From Leptospira montravelensis (GTDB taxonomy: Bacteria > Spirochaetota > Leptospiria > Leptospirales > Leptospiraceae), in contig NZ_RQFO01000004.1 of the NCBI RefSeq assembly GCF_004770045.1, positions 62,001 through 126,000 of the forward strand: a stretch of DNA of 64,000 nt, read 5' to 3'. The notes below the pieces were generated by a model. That model was not told the origin of the DNA. It did no database searches and was given only the letters and a program-made list of their open reading frames with translations. Shown one piece after another: positions 48,245-59,169 of the stretch; position 1 is the stretch's first letter, and every line of letters begins with the position of its first letter. The translations under genes were made by a program, and so were the position numbers.

Positions 48245-50545
48245 TTAATCAAGAACTTTACTTCGCATATTATCTATTTCGGATTTTAAACTTGCCAGTC
48301 GTTTGGAATCGACCGTTAGAAGTGAGGCCAGATTTAATGTTTTTTCTGCTTTAGGCAAATTGCCTACTAAAAGGTAAAGTTGCACAAGACGTAGTAAATT
48401 CGAAAGGTGACCAGGGTTTCGTAGACGAATCCTTTCACCCATATCAATGGCTTTTCCGTATTCTTTGGTTTGTTTGTAAGTGAACGATGCTAAATAAATA
48501 AGATCTGTATCGCCAGGAAATTCTTCTATGTATGTATTAAATTTTTCAGATGCAAATTTGTAATCTTTTGTTCGCACTAAAAGGCGTAAAAGTGCTCTGA
48601 GAATTTCTTGGTTTTCTGGATTGATTTTGTTTGCTTCGATTAAGTTTTCTTTGGCATTTTCCAAAAGGTTATCCTTGATATTGGATCTTGCCTTTCTCAT
48701 TAGTTCATAAGATTCTTTTCGGATGGACCTGGGAGGAAGAGTAAAATGTTCTTTAAAGGAAATTCTCATTAAGCTCAAATCATCCGTTAGTTCCCCTGTT
48801 TCTAAAATGGATTTGTAAATTTTTTCTAAGTCTCCGTTACCATTTTGCACATGGTGTAAAAATAATTCTTCATCGTGGTTGATTTTCCTATATTCTGTTT
48901 GTGTAACAAATTCAATATCATCGCGGCCATCCGAACCTAAAATCAAAATATCACCGGCAATCATTTGTAAGGTGGATATTTCTAATGCATTTTCCTTAAA
49001 TGGAGTGCCCAATTTTCTTAATTCCGAGTTGGTTTTTATAAATTCTGATTTCCCATTTCGGTATAAAACCGACCAAGGATGTTCCGCATTGATATAATAA
49101 ACTAGACCAGTTTCGTCGTCAATGAGTCCCATAACCATCGAAACTAACATTGAACAATCGAAACTTTCAAATATATGGTGTAGCTCTTGGAATGAGTTTT
49201 TAATCCATCTTTCGGCATACAGTTGTTTTACTGATTCTACTGCCAAAGACCTTTCTAAAATGGACTGAACGGCTGCACCGAGCACAAGTACACCGCCAGC
49301 TCCTTGTAAGGACTTTCCCATTGCATCCGCATTTAAAAAAAATGTATAATCCTTACCACGAAGGGAAACCGTTCTTGCGATACAAATATCACCACCAATT
49401 TCGTTTTCTCTTCCGTGAAAGGTGAAAGTTTTCTTTTGTTTGATGAAAAAATCTGTTTTTACATTGGTGCCGAGTGTCTTGTTTAAACTTAAAGGTTTAA
49501 TCAAAAGAGAAGTTAAAAAATAGTCCCCATCTTGTTGTTTTTTTAAAAACTCAACTGTTTCTAAACTATTCCTTAATTCGGAGGTTTTTGCTTCCACTAA
49601 TTCTTGTAAGTTTTCGCGAATTCTTCCAACCTCTTTTGTTGCTTTTTCGAAATTCTCTGCAAATTGAATAAACTCTTTATCGATTGATAAAATAGGAAGA
49701 GAACCACTGCCTCCACTAGCTAAACTATTTGCCGATTCGTTGATTTGTTCGAGTGTTAAATTGATAGATTGAAAAAACATAAAGATGAGGATTACCGCTT
49801 CAAAGAAAGTCATAGTGATAAATGCTGAAATTTTGATTAGGCTTGCATTGCCAAAGGAAATAAACACAGCAAGAACACTTAGAGAAAGTAGTATAAGGAT
49901 TAATAAAAAAACGAACTTTCCTTTTAAACTCATGATCCCGTGGTTTTTGTGAATGGTTACATCACGGTAAGACAAAATTTTCTTTATTTCTACTCTTTTG
50001 GAGCCTGTAAAATAATCGGAAATGATATATGAAAATCCGCCATAAACAAAAGCTGCTGTTAACCAACCGACAAAAATAAGTGCGAGTTCATATAAAGGGT
50101 AATTATAAATTAAATGTGTAATGGATACGGAGATAAAAATAAAAATGGCATATCGAAAAGCTGCAAACATATTCTCTTTAGGAAAATTGATGATGGTGTT
50201 TAGTAAACTTTCCAAAACAAAAATATCTTTATGACGGATCGTTTCATTTGGTTTAAGAATTGTGTTTAGCTTTTTTGTGTCAGAACGGAAGCCGAAAAAA
50301 CCAAAGGGACTAAGAATTCCAAATTCGATGCTATGTCCGAGGGCAGCGAGAGCAGTTGTAACCAAAAATACAAAAACCACTTGGGGATGGTTTTCTGCAG
50401 TAAAGTCCGGAATTAATGCAGATCCAAAGAAATAAGCATAAAAGGCACCAAAAAAGGCTCCCAAAAGAGAAAAGAAAACGATCGCAAAACTATAGGAAAT
50501 ATACTTATAGAAGAATTTGAAAATACGATCAAAAATTATGCTCAT
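48245..50545 (-). CDS. Membrane SpoIIE/RsbU-type phosphatase with C-terminal TPRs
   Basis: A 766-residue protein. The N-terminal ~260 residues carry about six transmembrane helices; a HAMP-like/coiled-coil linker follows (to ~330). The PP2C-type SpoIIE domain has the metal-binding segments GGDICIA, NADAMGKS and LGSDGRDDIEF (roughly 380-580), so it should be an active Ser/Thr phosphatase. Residues ~630-766 form TPR-like repeats (ARSNIKDNLLENAKENLIEANK...). Such enzymes control anti-sigma factor antagonists in partner switching. No such antagonist gene is next to it. It is divergent from the SDR gene. Confidence 0.85.
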   Translation of the reverse strand: MSIIFDRIFKFFYKYISYSFAIVFFSLLGAFFGAFYAYFFGSALIPDFTAENHPQVVFVFLVTTALAALGHSIEFGILSPFGFFGFRSDTKKLNTILKPNETIRHKDIFVLESLLNTIINFPKENMFAAFRYAIFIFISVSITHLIYNYPLYELALIFVGWLTAAFVYGGFSYIISDYFTGSKRVEIKKILSYRDVTIHKNHGIMSLKGKFVFLLILILLSLSVLAVFISFGNASLIKISAFITMTFFEAVILIFMFFQSINLTLEQINESANSLASGGSGSLPILSIDKEFIQFAENFEKATKEVGRIRENLQELVEAKTSELRNSLETVEFLKKQQDGDYFLTSLLIKPLSLNKTLGTNVKTDFFIKQKKTFTFHGRENEIGGDICIARTVSLRGKDYTFFLNADAMGKSLQGAGGVLVLGAAVQSILERSLAVESVKQLYAERWIKNSFQELHHIFESFDCSMLVSMVMGLIDDETGLVYYINAEHPWSVLYRNGKSEFIKTNSELRKLGTPFKENALEISTLQMIAGDILILGSDGRDDIEFVTQTEYRKINHDEELFLHHVQNGNGDLEKIYKSILETGELTDDLSLMRISFKEHFTLPPRSIRKESYELMRKARSNIKDNLLENAKENLIEANKINPENQEILRALLRLLVRTKDYKFASEKFNTYIEEFPGDTDLIYLASFTYKQTKEYGKAIDMGERIRLRNPGHLSNLLRLVQLYLLVGNLPKAEKTLNLASLLTVDSKRLASLKSEIDNMRSKVLD

Positions 50546-50680
50546 AAGGATTCCTCAGGGAAACAAACACTATAAGTCAAAAAGGCACAGTAAAGATATT
50601 TTATAAAATAGTTCCAAAAAAAGTTAGATGTCTCATTAAAAAGAACTTTATTCATTATCTCTTTGTTTTAGGTTTCGCCA

Positions 50681-51439
50681 ATGGAACTAAAAAATAAAAG
50701 AATCGTAATCACCGGAGCAGGGTCTGGGATAGGAAAAGAGACCGTTTTGCAGATGTTAAAGTATGAAGGCGTTAAAATCCTTGCCTGTGACTTGAACGAA
50801 AAAAATATACCCACACATCCCAATGTAATTCCCTACCAATGTGACGTTTCCAAAAAAGAAAATTTGGATCAACTTTTGAAAGATGCAGATAAAAAAATTG
50901 GCGGGATCGACATTTTTTATGCGAATGCTGGTTTTGCGTATTATGAGGTCATTGAAAATGCCGATTGGGATCGAATTGATCGAATTTATAGAACGAATGT
51001 TTACTCTCCACTTTATTGTTTGGTAACATTAAACCTTACAAGAAAAGAACCATTTTTATTTATCGTCACTGCTTCGGCTATGAGTCATCTAGCACTTCCC
51101 GGATATGCCCAGTATTCTTCCACAAAGGCAGCGGTTCGTTCTTTTATTGATGCATATCGGTTTGAAATGAAGCCGGGAAACCGGACAATGGTGGTGTATC
51201 CAATTGCAACTAGAACGCAGTTCTTTGATGCCGCAGGTAAAAAAGTTCCCGTTCCATTTCCAAGCCAATCAGCAGAAACTGTGGCTAAGAAAGTGGTGAA
51301 TGGAATTAAATCTAATGCGAAAGAAGTTTACCCATCGTTTCTATTTCGTTTCATTCAGATTCTAGATCGTTTTTTGTTTGTGATTCTCCCGATTTATCAA
51401 AAAATCGAAGCTAGTAAATTGGTTTCCTTAAAAAAATAA
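50681..51439 (+). CDS. Short-chain dehydrogenase/reductase
   Basis: A 252-residue classical SDR. The cofactor motif TGAGSGIGKE is at the N-terminus, the strand-4 region reads YANAG, and the catalytic Ser-Tyr-Lys set is visible with TASAMSH and YSSTK (YxxxK). It probably oxidises or reduces a lipid or small alcohol/ketone using NAD(P). The C-terminal segment is hydrophobic, which suggests membrane association. It is preceded by AGGT eight bases upstream and followed after 6 bp by the PAS kinase gene. Confidence 0.85.
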   Translation: MELKNKRIVITGAGSGIGKETVLQMLKYEGVKILACDLNEKNIPTHPNVIPYQCDVSKKENLDQLLKDADKKIGGIDIFYANAGFAYYEVIENADWDRIDRIYRTNVYSPLYCLVTLNLTRKEPFLFIVTASAMSHLALPGYAQYSSTKAAVRSFIDAYRFEMKPGNRTMVVYPIATRTQFFDAAGKKVPVPFPSQSAETVAKKVVNGIKSNAKEVYPSFLFRFIQILDRFLFVILPIYQKIEASKLVSLKK

Positions 51440-51445
51440 GTCTAC

Positions 51446-54139
51446 TTGTGCGTGGAACCGAAGTTTTCAAAGGAAGATTCGAAAAAAATAGGAAAGCCTG
51501 CCGAACGCCATCTTTCGGAAGAAGAGAGTTTTTTTGAAGTAGAGCTTTTGACAACCATCATGAACGTCAGTTCCACTGCCATGATGGTTGTTAATCCCTT
51601 GGGTCAGATTCGGTATGCCAATCCGGCCTCTGAGTCTGTTCTGGGAATCAAACTAAACGATATTCTTTCAAGGACCTATGATGCCCCCGAATGGAAGAAT
51701 TCTTCTTTGGATGGTGGGCCTTGGAGAGAAGAAGACCAACCTTTCAACATTCTTTTAAAATCAAAAAAACCAGTCACAGACATTCGTCATGCCATTGAAG
51801 ATGCAAAGGGTAATAAAAAATACCTTTCCATTAATGGGTCTCCCGTTTTTGATAAATCGGGCGAAATTATATTTCTTGTCTTTTTGATTACAGACATTAC
51901 TGAAAATGTAATCAAACAAAAAAAATTAGAATATAACGAAATCAAATATAGAACAATCACCGAACTTTCATTAAGTATAGTTTATGATATGGATGTTAAT
52001 ACTGGTGAAAATGTTTGGGGTGGGGCCATCCAAGAAATTACAGGTTTTACTTTAGAGGAATATCAAAAATTTGGATACAAAGAATGGATAGAATTCATTC
52101 ATCCTGAAGATAGAGAAGTTACTTTACAAGCATTTCAAGATTCACTTTCCAATCACAACAAATTCACTGTGGAATATCGGTATAAGACAAAATCAGGGAA
52201 ATATATTTATATCGAAGACAATGGGATTTTCCTCTACGATCATAAAGGAAAAGCCTATCGTATGTTTGGTGCCATGATTGATAGGACCAAACAAATGGAT
52301 GCAAATATTGCATTAAAAGAATCAGAATCACGTTTGGTAATGGCACTAGATGCCGCTAAGATGGGAATCTGGAGTTGGGATATCGAAGCAAAATCAATCT
52401 ATTGGTCTCCACAAACTTACAATATTTACGGTTTTCCTGGAGAAAACTTCGAAGTCACGGAACAAAAATTTTTTGAACTCACTCACAAAGATGATTTGGA
52501 GTTATTGGGGAAAGAAACTTCACTTCTTATGGAAGATTTGAGTCGTACTGCTTATCGTTTGCGAAACAGAATTAATCATCCTGATGGTAAACTACATTGG
52601 ATTGAAGCCCTTGGAAAAATTACTAGATCTAAAGATGGTAAACCTATTAATATGCGGGGGACAGTACTCGACATAACCGAAATCAAATTGAGCGAAGAAG
52701 CACTTAGAATTTCTGATGAAAGATTTGAAGCTTTTTATCAATTTTCGACGGAAGCATTTTTGATTTTTGATGAAAACGGGTTAACTGCTAAAGATTCCAA
52801 TTTTGCATTTCAAAAATTATTTGGATATGATTTGGATGATACTTCTAAATTAAAAATACGGAATTTATTGTCCACATCTTCTCTTCGTAAAATTCGCGAA
52901 ATGATTGCAGCCAATCAAACCGGATCGATTGAAATTGTTTGTCGAAAAAAAAATGGTGATTTTTTCCCAGCTCTAGTTTCTATCAAACGTTTCATATATA
53001 AAAATAGTAATTCAATTGCATATAGTATTTTTGATTTAAGTCCACTGAAAGAGGTGGAGGAACTGCGCCTCATCAATTCAGAAATACGTGATAAAAACAA
53101 ACTAATCGAAAAACAAAAACTAGAATTAGAATCTGCTTTTGAAAATTTAAAAAGAACTCAAGAACAACTCATCCAATCAGAAAAATTGGCTGCTCTAGGC
53201 CAGCTCATTGCAGGTATTGCTCATGAGATCAACAATCCCATAGGAGCGGTAAAAGCATCTAACCAGAGTATGTTGGATTGGCAAAAACGTTACGGAATTG
53301 CCTCACAACTGTTTCGTGAAGCCATTCTATCGGTTCCAGTTCCAGAGCAAAAAATTGTAAAAACCATTTTAGGAAATTTAGACCAACCCATTGAGTTTTA
53401 TACGGGAAAAGAAGACCGATTACGCAAAAAACGAAACAAAGAGATATTTTTGGCTGATGGTTTTGATTTGGGATGTGCCGAAGAATTTGCTGAGGTTTGG
53501 GTAGACCTTGGAATTGGTGAAATTGATCCAAGTTATTTACCTTTGTTTCGATCTCATTATATAAAAGTATTTTTAGATTATTTATCTTTAGAAATTCAAT
53601 TTCGAAGGAACACTCGGTCCATCCAATTGGCAGTGGATCGAATTTCCAAAATTATGTATGCTTTAAAGAATTTTTCACATTTTGATGCGACGGGAAAAAA
53701 GAATTTAGCATCGATACCGGATACTATTGAAACCGTACTCACCATATACCAAAACCAGTTAAAACGTGGGATCAATTTAGTGAAAGATTTTGATCCAGTA
53801 GGACCTATCGATTGTTATCCGGATGATTTGTTGCATGTTTGGACCAATTTGATTTATAATGCCTTACAAGCCATGTCCTTTACTGGTAATTTAGAGATTG
53901 CTGTGAAAGACCTTGGGTCGGAAATTCTTGTATCATTAAAGGATTCGGGACCAGGAATTCCAAAAGAAATCCAATCAAAAATTTTTGAACCGTTTTTTAC
54001 TACGAAAGCACCTGGAGAAGGAAGTGGACTTGGACTTGATATCGTAAATAAAATTGTAAAACGACATGGAGGTAGGATTGAACTAAGTTCTATCCCTGGT
54101 GAAACAATTTTTTATATTTATCTTCCTAAACAGAGTTAG
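51446..54139 (+). CDS. Multi-PAS sensor histidine kinase with insertion in the DHp domain
   Basis: About 897 residues from TTG 51446 (GTG 51452 is an alternative). About four PAS domains occupy residues 30-530 (PAC ends FLITDITENVI, GAMIDRTKQMD, GTVLDITEIKL and YSIFDLSPLKE), and a coiled coil leads to the H-box GQLIAGIAHEINNPIGA with His593. The segment that should complete the DHp hairpin (RISKIMYALKNFSHF, near 733-745) lies about 140 residues further on, whereas ~55-60 is normal. The ATPase domain ends with GEGSGLGLDIVNKIV. There is no transmembrane helix. Its stop overlaps the convergent response regulator by 4 bp. Confidence 0.88.
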   Translation: MCVEPKFSKEDSKKIGKPAERHLSEEESFFEVELLTTIMNVSSTAMMVVNPLGQIRYANPASESVLGIKLNDILSRTYDAPEWKNSSLDGGPWREEDQPFNILLKSKKPVTDIRHAIEDAKGNKKYLSINGSPVFDKSGEIIFLVFLITDITENVIKQKKLEYNEIKYRTITELSLSIVYDMDVNTGENVWGGAIQEITGFTLEEYQKFGYKEWIEFIHPEDREVTLQAFQDSLSNHNKFTVEYRYKTKSGKYIYIEDNGIFLYDHKGKAYRMFGAMIDRTKQMDANIALKESESRLVMALDAAKMGIWSWDIEAKSIYWSPQTYNIYGFPGENFEVTEQKFFELTHKDDLELLGKETSLLMEDLSRTAYRLRNRINHPDGKLHWIEALGKITRSKDGKPINMRGTVLDITEIKLSEEALRISDERFEAFYQFSTEAFLIFDENGLTAKDSNFAFQKLFGYDLDDTSKLKIRNLLSTSSLRKIREMIAANQTGSIEIVCRKKNGDFFPALVSIKRFIYKNSNSIAYSIFDLSPLKEVEELRLINSEIRDKNKLIEKQKLELESAFENLKRTQEQLIQSEKLAALGQLIAGIAHEINNPIGAVKASNQSMLDWQKRYGIASQLFREAILSVPVPEQKIVKTILGNLDQPIEFYTGKEDRLRKKRNKEIFLADGFDLGCAEEFAEVWVDLGIGEIDPSYLPLFRSHYIKVFLDYLSLEIQFRRNTRSIQLAVDRISKIMYALKNFSHFDATGKKNLASIPDTIETVLTIYQNQLKRGINLVKDFDPVGPIDCYPDDLLHVWTNLIYNALQAMSFTGNLEIAVKDLGSEILVSLKDSGPGIPKEIQSKIFEPFFTTKAPGEGSGLGLDIVNKIVKRHGGRIELSSIPGETIFYIYLPKQS

Positions 54140-54552
54140 TTTTGCATAGCTTTCGAAATGATCGAAATTAACTCTACTTCATCCCAAGGTTTTTTTAAAC
54201 AAGAAATAGGACCTATTTCCTGATTCAGTTCTTCAAGGGACTTTTGGTCTGCAAATCCAGTAATGATTACTTTTTGAATTTGCGGATAGGATTTGTGTAC
54301 TTTTCTTAAAAACTCATCACCATTCATCCCAGGCATGGACCAGTCTGAAATAATAATGGAAACTGAATTACCTTCACCTTCTAATTCTTGAAGAATGTCC
54401 CAACCTTCTTTGGCATTGTCCGCGGTAAGATATTTGTATTTTTCTCCAAAATGTTGTTTTACTTGTGATTTCATACTCAGCAATATTATTGATTCGTCAT
54501 CTACAAAAAGAATCGTATTTTTTTTGCTTTTAGTTTCAGTCTCAATCACCAC
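54136..54552 (-). CDS. Single-domain response regulator
   Basis: A 138-residue CheY-like receiver. It has the acidic pair VDDE near residue 18, the phospho-Asp in ISDWSMPGMNG and the conserved Lys at the end of beta5 (CLKKPWDE). There is no output domain. It ends against the PAS kinase gene in the opposite orientation: the two stop codons overlap within four bases (54136-54139). It is a probable partner of that kinase, which lacks a receiver. Confidence 0.88.
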   Translation of the reverse strand: MVIETETKSKKNTILFVDDESIILLSMKSQVKQHFGEKYKYLTADNAKEGWDILQELEGEGNSVSIIISDWSMPGMNGDEFLRKVHKSYPQIQKVIITGFADQKSLEELNQEIGPISCLKKPWDEVELISIISKAMQN

Positions 54553-54627
54553 AGGGGATTGTTATACCGGTTCTTCTTTGAATTGCAAGTAAATCTTGCC
54601 AAAATCTTCCATTTTCTATTTTTGTAG

Positions 54628-56646
<2,019 letters not shown>

Positions 56647-56654
56647 CGATAGTG

Positions 56655-57488
56655 ATGAAAGGTAAACGGCCTTACAAAATCAGTGTCAAAAATGCTGAAT
56701 TTCAAGTTCTATCAGCTTTACGAACCAATCGTTCCAAACGTAGCCAAGAAAAGGAAGTATTCGTTGAGGGAACGGAAGGCATTAAGCAGCTGATAGAGGC
56801 CGGTTGGGAGATCACTCGAATTTTATTTAGAGAGGAGGGGAATTTATCTCATTGGGGGGAATCTGTTTTACATAAATTTCCCACTGCCAAACAATTCGAA
56901 ATTTCACCTAATTTGTATGGTGAACTTTCGGAAAAAGAAAACCCGTCTGAGTTAATGGTGACGGCAAAAATTCGCCAATATGATTTTTCGGATTTAGAAT
57001 TAACAAAAAAAGAGAAACCATTTTACTTACTTTTTGATAGGCCGAGTGATTTAGGAAATTTTGGTTCTATACTACGTTCTGCAGATGCCTTCGGTGTAGA
57101 TACTGTTTTTGTTTTAGGACATTCTATCGATGTTTATGATCCTAAGGTAATCCGAGCAAGTTTAGGAAGTGTGTTTCATACAAAATTGATTTTTATAGAA
57201 TCGCACTCTCAGTGGGAAACCTTCCTTAAATCGGAAAAAGAAAGATGTGGCATTCAAATTGTTGGTACAGATTCCTTGGGTTCGCAGCCTTTAAGGAACC
57301 TAAAATTGAAACCACCGATTTTAATCATCCTTGGTAATGAAGCCAAAGGGATGAGTGTTCATTTAAAATCTTTATGTGACAGAATAGTCAACATACCTAT
57401 GTTTGGTGTTGTAAATTCATTGAATGTATCTTGCGCTGGATCGATTTTACTTTGGGAAGTCGTAAAAAATATAACCGACCCTGATTGA
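56655..57488 (+). CDS. SpoU/TrmH-family RNA 2'-O-methyltransferase
   Basis: About 277 residues from ATG 56655; the frame is open back to 56496, but that part lies inside fadH and is not needed. The N-terminal ~95 residues form the RNA-binding substrate domain, and the knotted SPOUT domain has motif 1 FDRPSDLGNFGSILRSADAFG, motif 2 ILGNEAKGMS and motif 3 VNSLNVSCAGSILLWE. It modifies a ribose in tRNA or rRNA; the target cannot be assigned. It is probably co-transcribed with fadH. Confidence 0.87.
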   Translation: MKGKRPYKISVKNAEFQVLSALRTNRSKRSQEKEVFVEGTEGIKQLIEAGWEITRILFREEGNLSHWGESVLHKFPTAKQFEISPNLYGELSEKENPSELMVTAKIRQYDFSDLELTKKEKPFYLLFDRPSDLGNFGSILRSADAFGVDTVFVLGHSIDVYDPKVIRASLGSVFHTKLIFIESHSQWETFLKSEKERCGIQIVGTDSLGSQPLRNLKLKPPILIILGNEAKGMSVHLKSLCDRIVNIPMFGVVNSLNVSCAGSILLWEVVKNITDPD

Positions 57489-57513
57489 GCATTCGGAAAG
57501 TAAATTTATAAAT

Positions 57514-57708
57514 TTATCGGCAAGTGGCAATCGTTCCATCGGGATTGTATTTTACGCTGGCACCCGAAGTAAATTGGATATATTTGACGCCATCTACGCA
57601 AACTTCGTCATACCCGAAATATTTGGCGCAGCCTCGCGAAATTGTCCCACATCCAACAAAAAACAAACTAAAAAATAAAACAATACGTATAGGTTTAATT
57701 GATTTCAC
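57514..57708 (-). CDS. Small lipoprotein
   Basis: About 64 residues, starting at GTG 57708, because AAGGAG (57715-57720 on the minus strand) lies six bases before it. The signal peptide ends at lipobox FFVGC. The mature part is ~46 residues with cysteines at SRGCAKYF, DEVCVDG and the final CR, so a disulfide is likely. The frame is also open to an upstream ATG (57738), but that start has no comparable ribosome-binding site. It overlaps the end of the acyltransferase gene by 14 bp. Function unknown. Confidence 0.6.
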   Translation of the reverse strand: MKSIKPIRIVLFFSLFFVGCGTISRGCAKYFGYDEVCVDGVKYIQFTSGASVKYNPDGTIATCR

Positions 57709-58819
57709 TTGTGGCTCCTTGGTTAGCAAAAATTCCATTCCATACCTGTTCTAAATGATTTAAATGGGCAGTCAGTTGGTTTCTGTGATACATTACAATA
57801 TTTGATTTTTTTAAATTATGTATGGATTTTGGAAGGTGATATAAAATTTCTTTTGTTAGCACCGTATCTTCTTCCGATTCGATTAGTTTGAATTGTTTTA
57901 GTTTGTTAAATAAAGATTCAAGTTGTGAATGGAAATTTTCTTTTTTTAATTCCGAAGCAACGGTTATCTCTGGAAACCTAGATTCGATCTGTTTTTTAAT
58001 TTTAATTAGTATTTCGATCAATTGATCTTTTCTGATTTTTGTTTCTTTGCCGAATTTAAGTAATACAAATGAAGTTAGGTTTCCCAATGTAACTGTATAG
58101 TTATTCCCAAGTTTTTCTCCCACAAGCCGAATCACTTGGTCTGGTGTCTGGTCGGATTCAATATAAAAGGGTTTCCCATATTTAATGTATAATTTTGTTT
58201 TTTGGTAGGAAAGGTGGTCATAAGTCAGCGTAAAACTATTAAAATGCAAACTACCAATTTTGGATTTAATATAGTATGCTCCCCGTTTGATTTGGTTTAG
58301 AAAACCATCGTGACTAAACGTTCCTTCAGGAAACATAAACAAATTGCGGCCCCTTTTGATATTGGCAACAAGGTCAGTCCATTCGCTGTCTACTTTATCC
58401 CTTAGTTCACCGGCTTTTAAAAGTGCTCTGGCGTTGTCACGAAACGGACGTTTGATGGGGGATGCTCCAATGTAACGTAGTAAAATAGGTATGATCCTGG
58501 TCGCATCAATGAAACGAAAGAACCATTTAATTATACCTTTTGATCGGAACTCTTTTTGTAAAAACCTGGGTTGCAACATGTCTTCTCTGATTGGAATGAT
58601 CATTTTGATTTTTGGTTGGAGTCTGCGATAAACCATTGCAAGGGACACAACATCTGCTTCAGAAACGTGATTAGAGAGTAAGGCAGAAGGATAGGGGGTT
58701 TCAAAATAGTCTACTTTGTCTGAAAAATTTTCTTCCACGGAATGGAAAACCACTCCTTTGCCCAAACTAACTAATCTGATTAGTAAGTCATAAGCTACCG
58801 TATGTTTTTTTGGTTTCAT
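57695..58819 (-). CDS. Acyltransferase (PlsC/1-acylglycerol-3-phosphate acyltransferase family)
   Basis: About 374 residues from ATG 58819 (MKPKKHTVAYD...). The frame continues to a TTG at 58888, adding 23 residues of weakly hydrophobic sequence, so the start is not certain. The catalytic NHVSEAD (H-x4-D) occurs near residue 55, and the substrate-binding FPEGTFSHDG further on. This is the PlsC-like acyltransferase fold that acylates lysophosphatidic acid or a related lipid. It overlaps the small lipoprotein gene downstream by 14 bp. Confidence 0.8.
   Translation of the reverse strand: MKPKKHTVAYDLLIRLVSLGKGVVFHSVEENFSDKVDYFETPYPSALLSNHVSEADVVSLAMVYRRLQPKIKMIIPIREDMLQPRFLQKEFRSKGIIKWFFRFIDATRIIPILLRYIGASPIKRPFRDNARALLKAGELRDKVDSEWTDLVANIKRGRNLFMFPEGTFSHDGFLNQIKRGAYYIKSKIGSLHFNSFTLTYDHLSYQKTKLYIKYGKPFYIESDQTPDQVIRLVGEKLGNNYTVTLGNLTSFVLLKFGKETKIRKDQLIEILIKIKKQIESRFPEITVASELKKENFHSQLESLFNKLKQFKLIESEEDTVLTKEILYHLPKSIHNLKKSNIVMYHRNQLTAHLNHLEQVWNGIFANQGATSEIN
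57715..57720 (-). promoter_or_regulatory. Shine-Dalgarno that fixes the start of the small lipoprotein
   Basis: The minus-strand sequence AAGGAG is a full match to the anti-SD core and is six bases from GTG 57708. It lies inside the last codons of the upstream acyltransferase gene and selects the GTG over the earlier ATG. Confidence 0.7.
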
Positions 58820-59014
58820 TGCAAATGGTTTCTCTTTTCCAGACCGGGAAGTCAATAGCAAACTGAAGGTGAAGCCATGAATTATCAATGCAAGCTCACT
58901 GTGTTTTCTTTAGTTTTTTGTTCCTGGGGTTTGATATTTTGTTTGGTTCCTTTTTGTTGGAAAAATAAATTTCTTGGGAATTTTGCCTGGTGGGGAAGGG
59001 AAATCATTTTTTTT

Positions 59015-59029
59015 GTTCAAATTCTGAAC
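59015..59029. promoter_or_regulatory. Palindromic operator candidate 1 (GTTCA-N5-TGAAC)
   Basis: GTTCAAATTCTGAAC is an inverted repeat with 5-bp perfect arms and a 5-bp centre, in the leader before the EPS-type MarR gene. An almost identical copy follows 33 bp downstream (59048-59062). Their centres are about three helical turns apart, as expected for two dimers binding the same face of DNA. A MarR-family dimer is the natural candidate for binding, but this is inference. Confidence 0.6.
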
Positions 59030-59047
59030 TAAAAATTTCTTTACTTT

Positions 59048-59062
59048 GTTCAAATACTGAAC
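59048..59062. promoter_or_regulatory. Palindromic operator candidate 2 (GTTCA-N5-TGAAC)
   Basis: GTTCAAATACTGAAC is the second copy. It differs from the first by one base in the 5-bp centre and shares the flanking TTT before it, so an 18-base direct repeat is also present. A TTGACA at 59068-59073 lies just after it and could be a -35 element, but no convincing -10 follows. Confidence 0.6.
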
Positions 59063-59169
59063 ACATTTTGACAAAGTATGGGACTCAGGGGGCGAAGCTA
59101 TGCCTAGGGTTTCCATTTCGTAAGTGCTCAACAATCCTTAGGGAACCACAAAGGCACAAAGCAACTTCC

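Noticed and set aside
57500..57516. AT-rich palindrome (TAAATTTATAAATTTA) between convergent genes as terminator
   Set aside because: There is no GC stem and part of it lies at the very end of the small lipoprotein gene; random AT-rich symmetry is more likely.
59015..59062. LexA (SOS) box
   Set aside because: The repeat is GTTC-N7-GAAC, whereas the Gram-positive type box is GAAC-N4-GTTC, and the TTTG-N5-CAAA type does not fit either. The genes downstream are not SOS genes.
58990..59169. Longer N-terminus for the MarR-type regulator
   Set aside because: It spans the two palindromes and reads like translated leader DNA; family members begin near ATG 59170.
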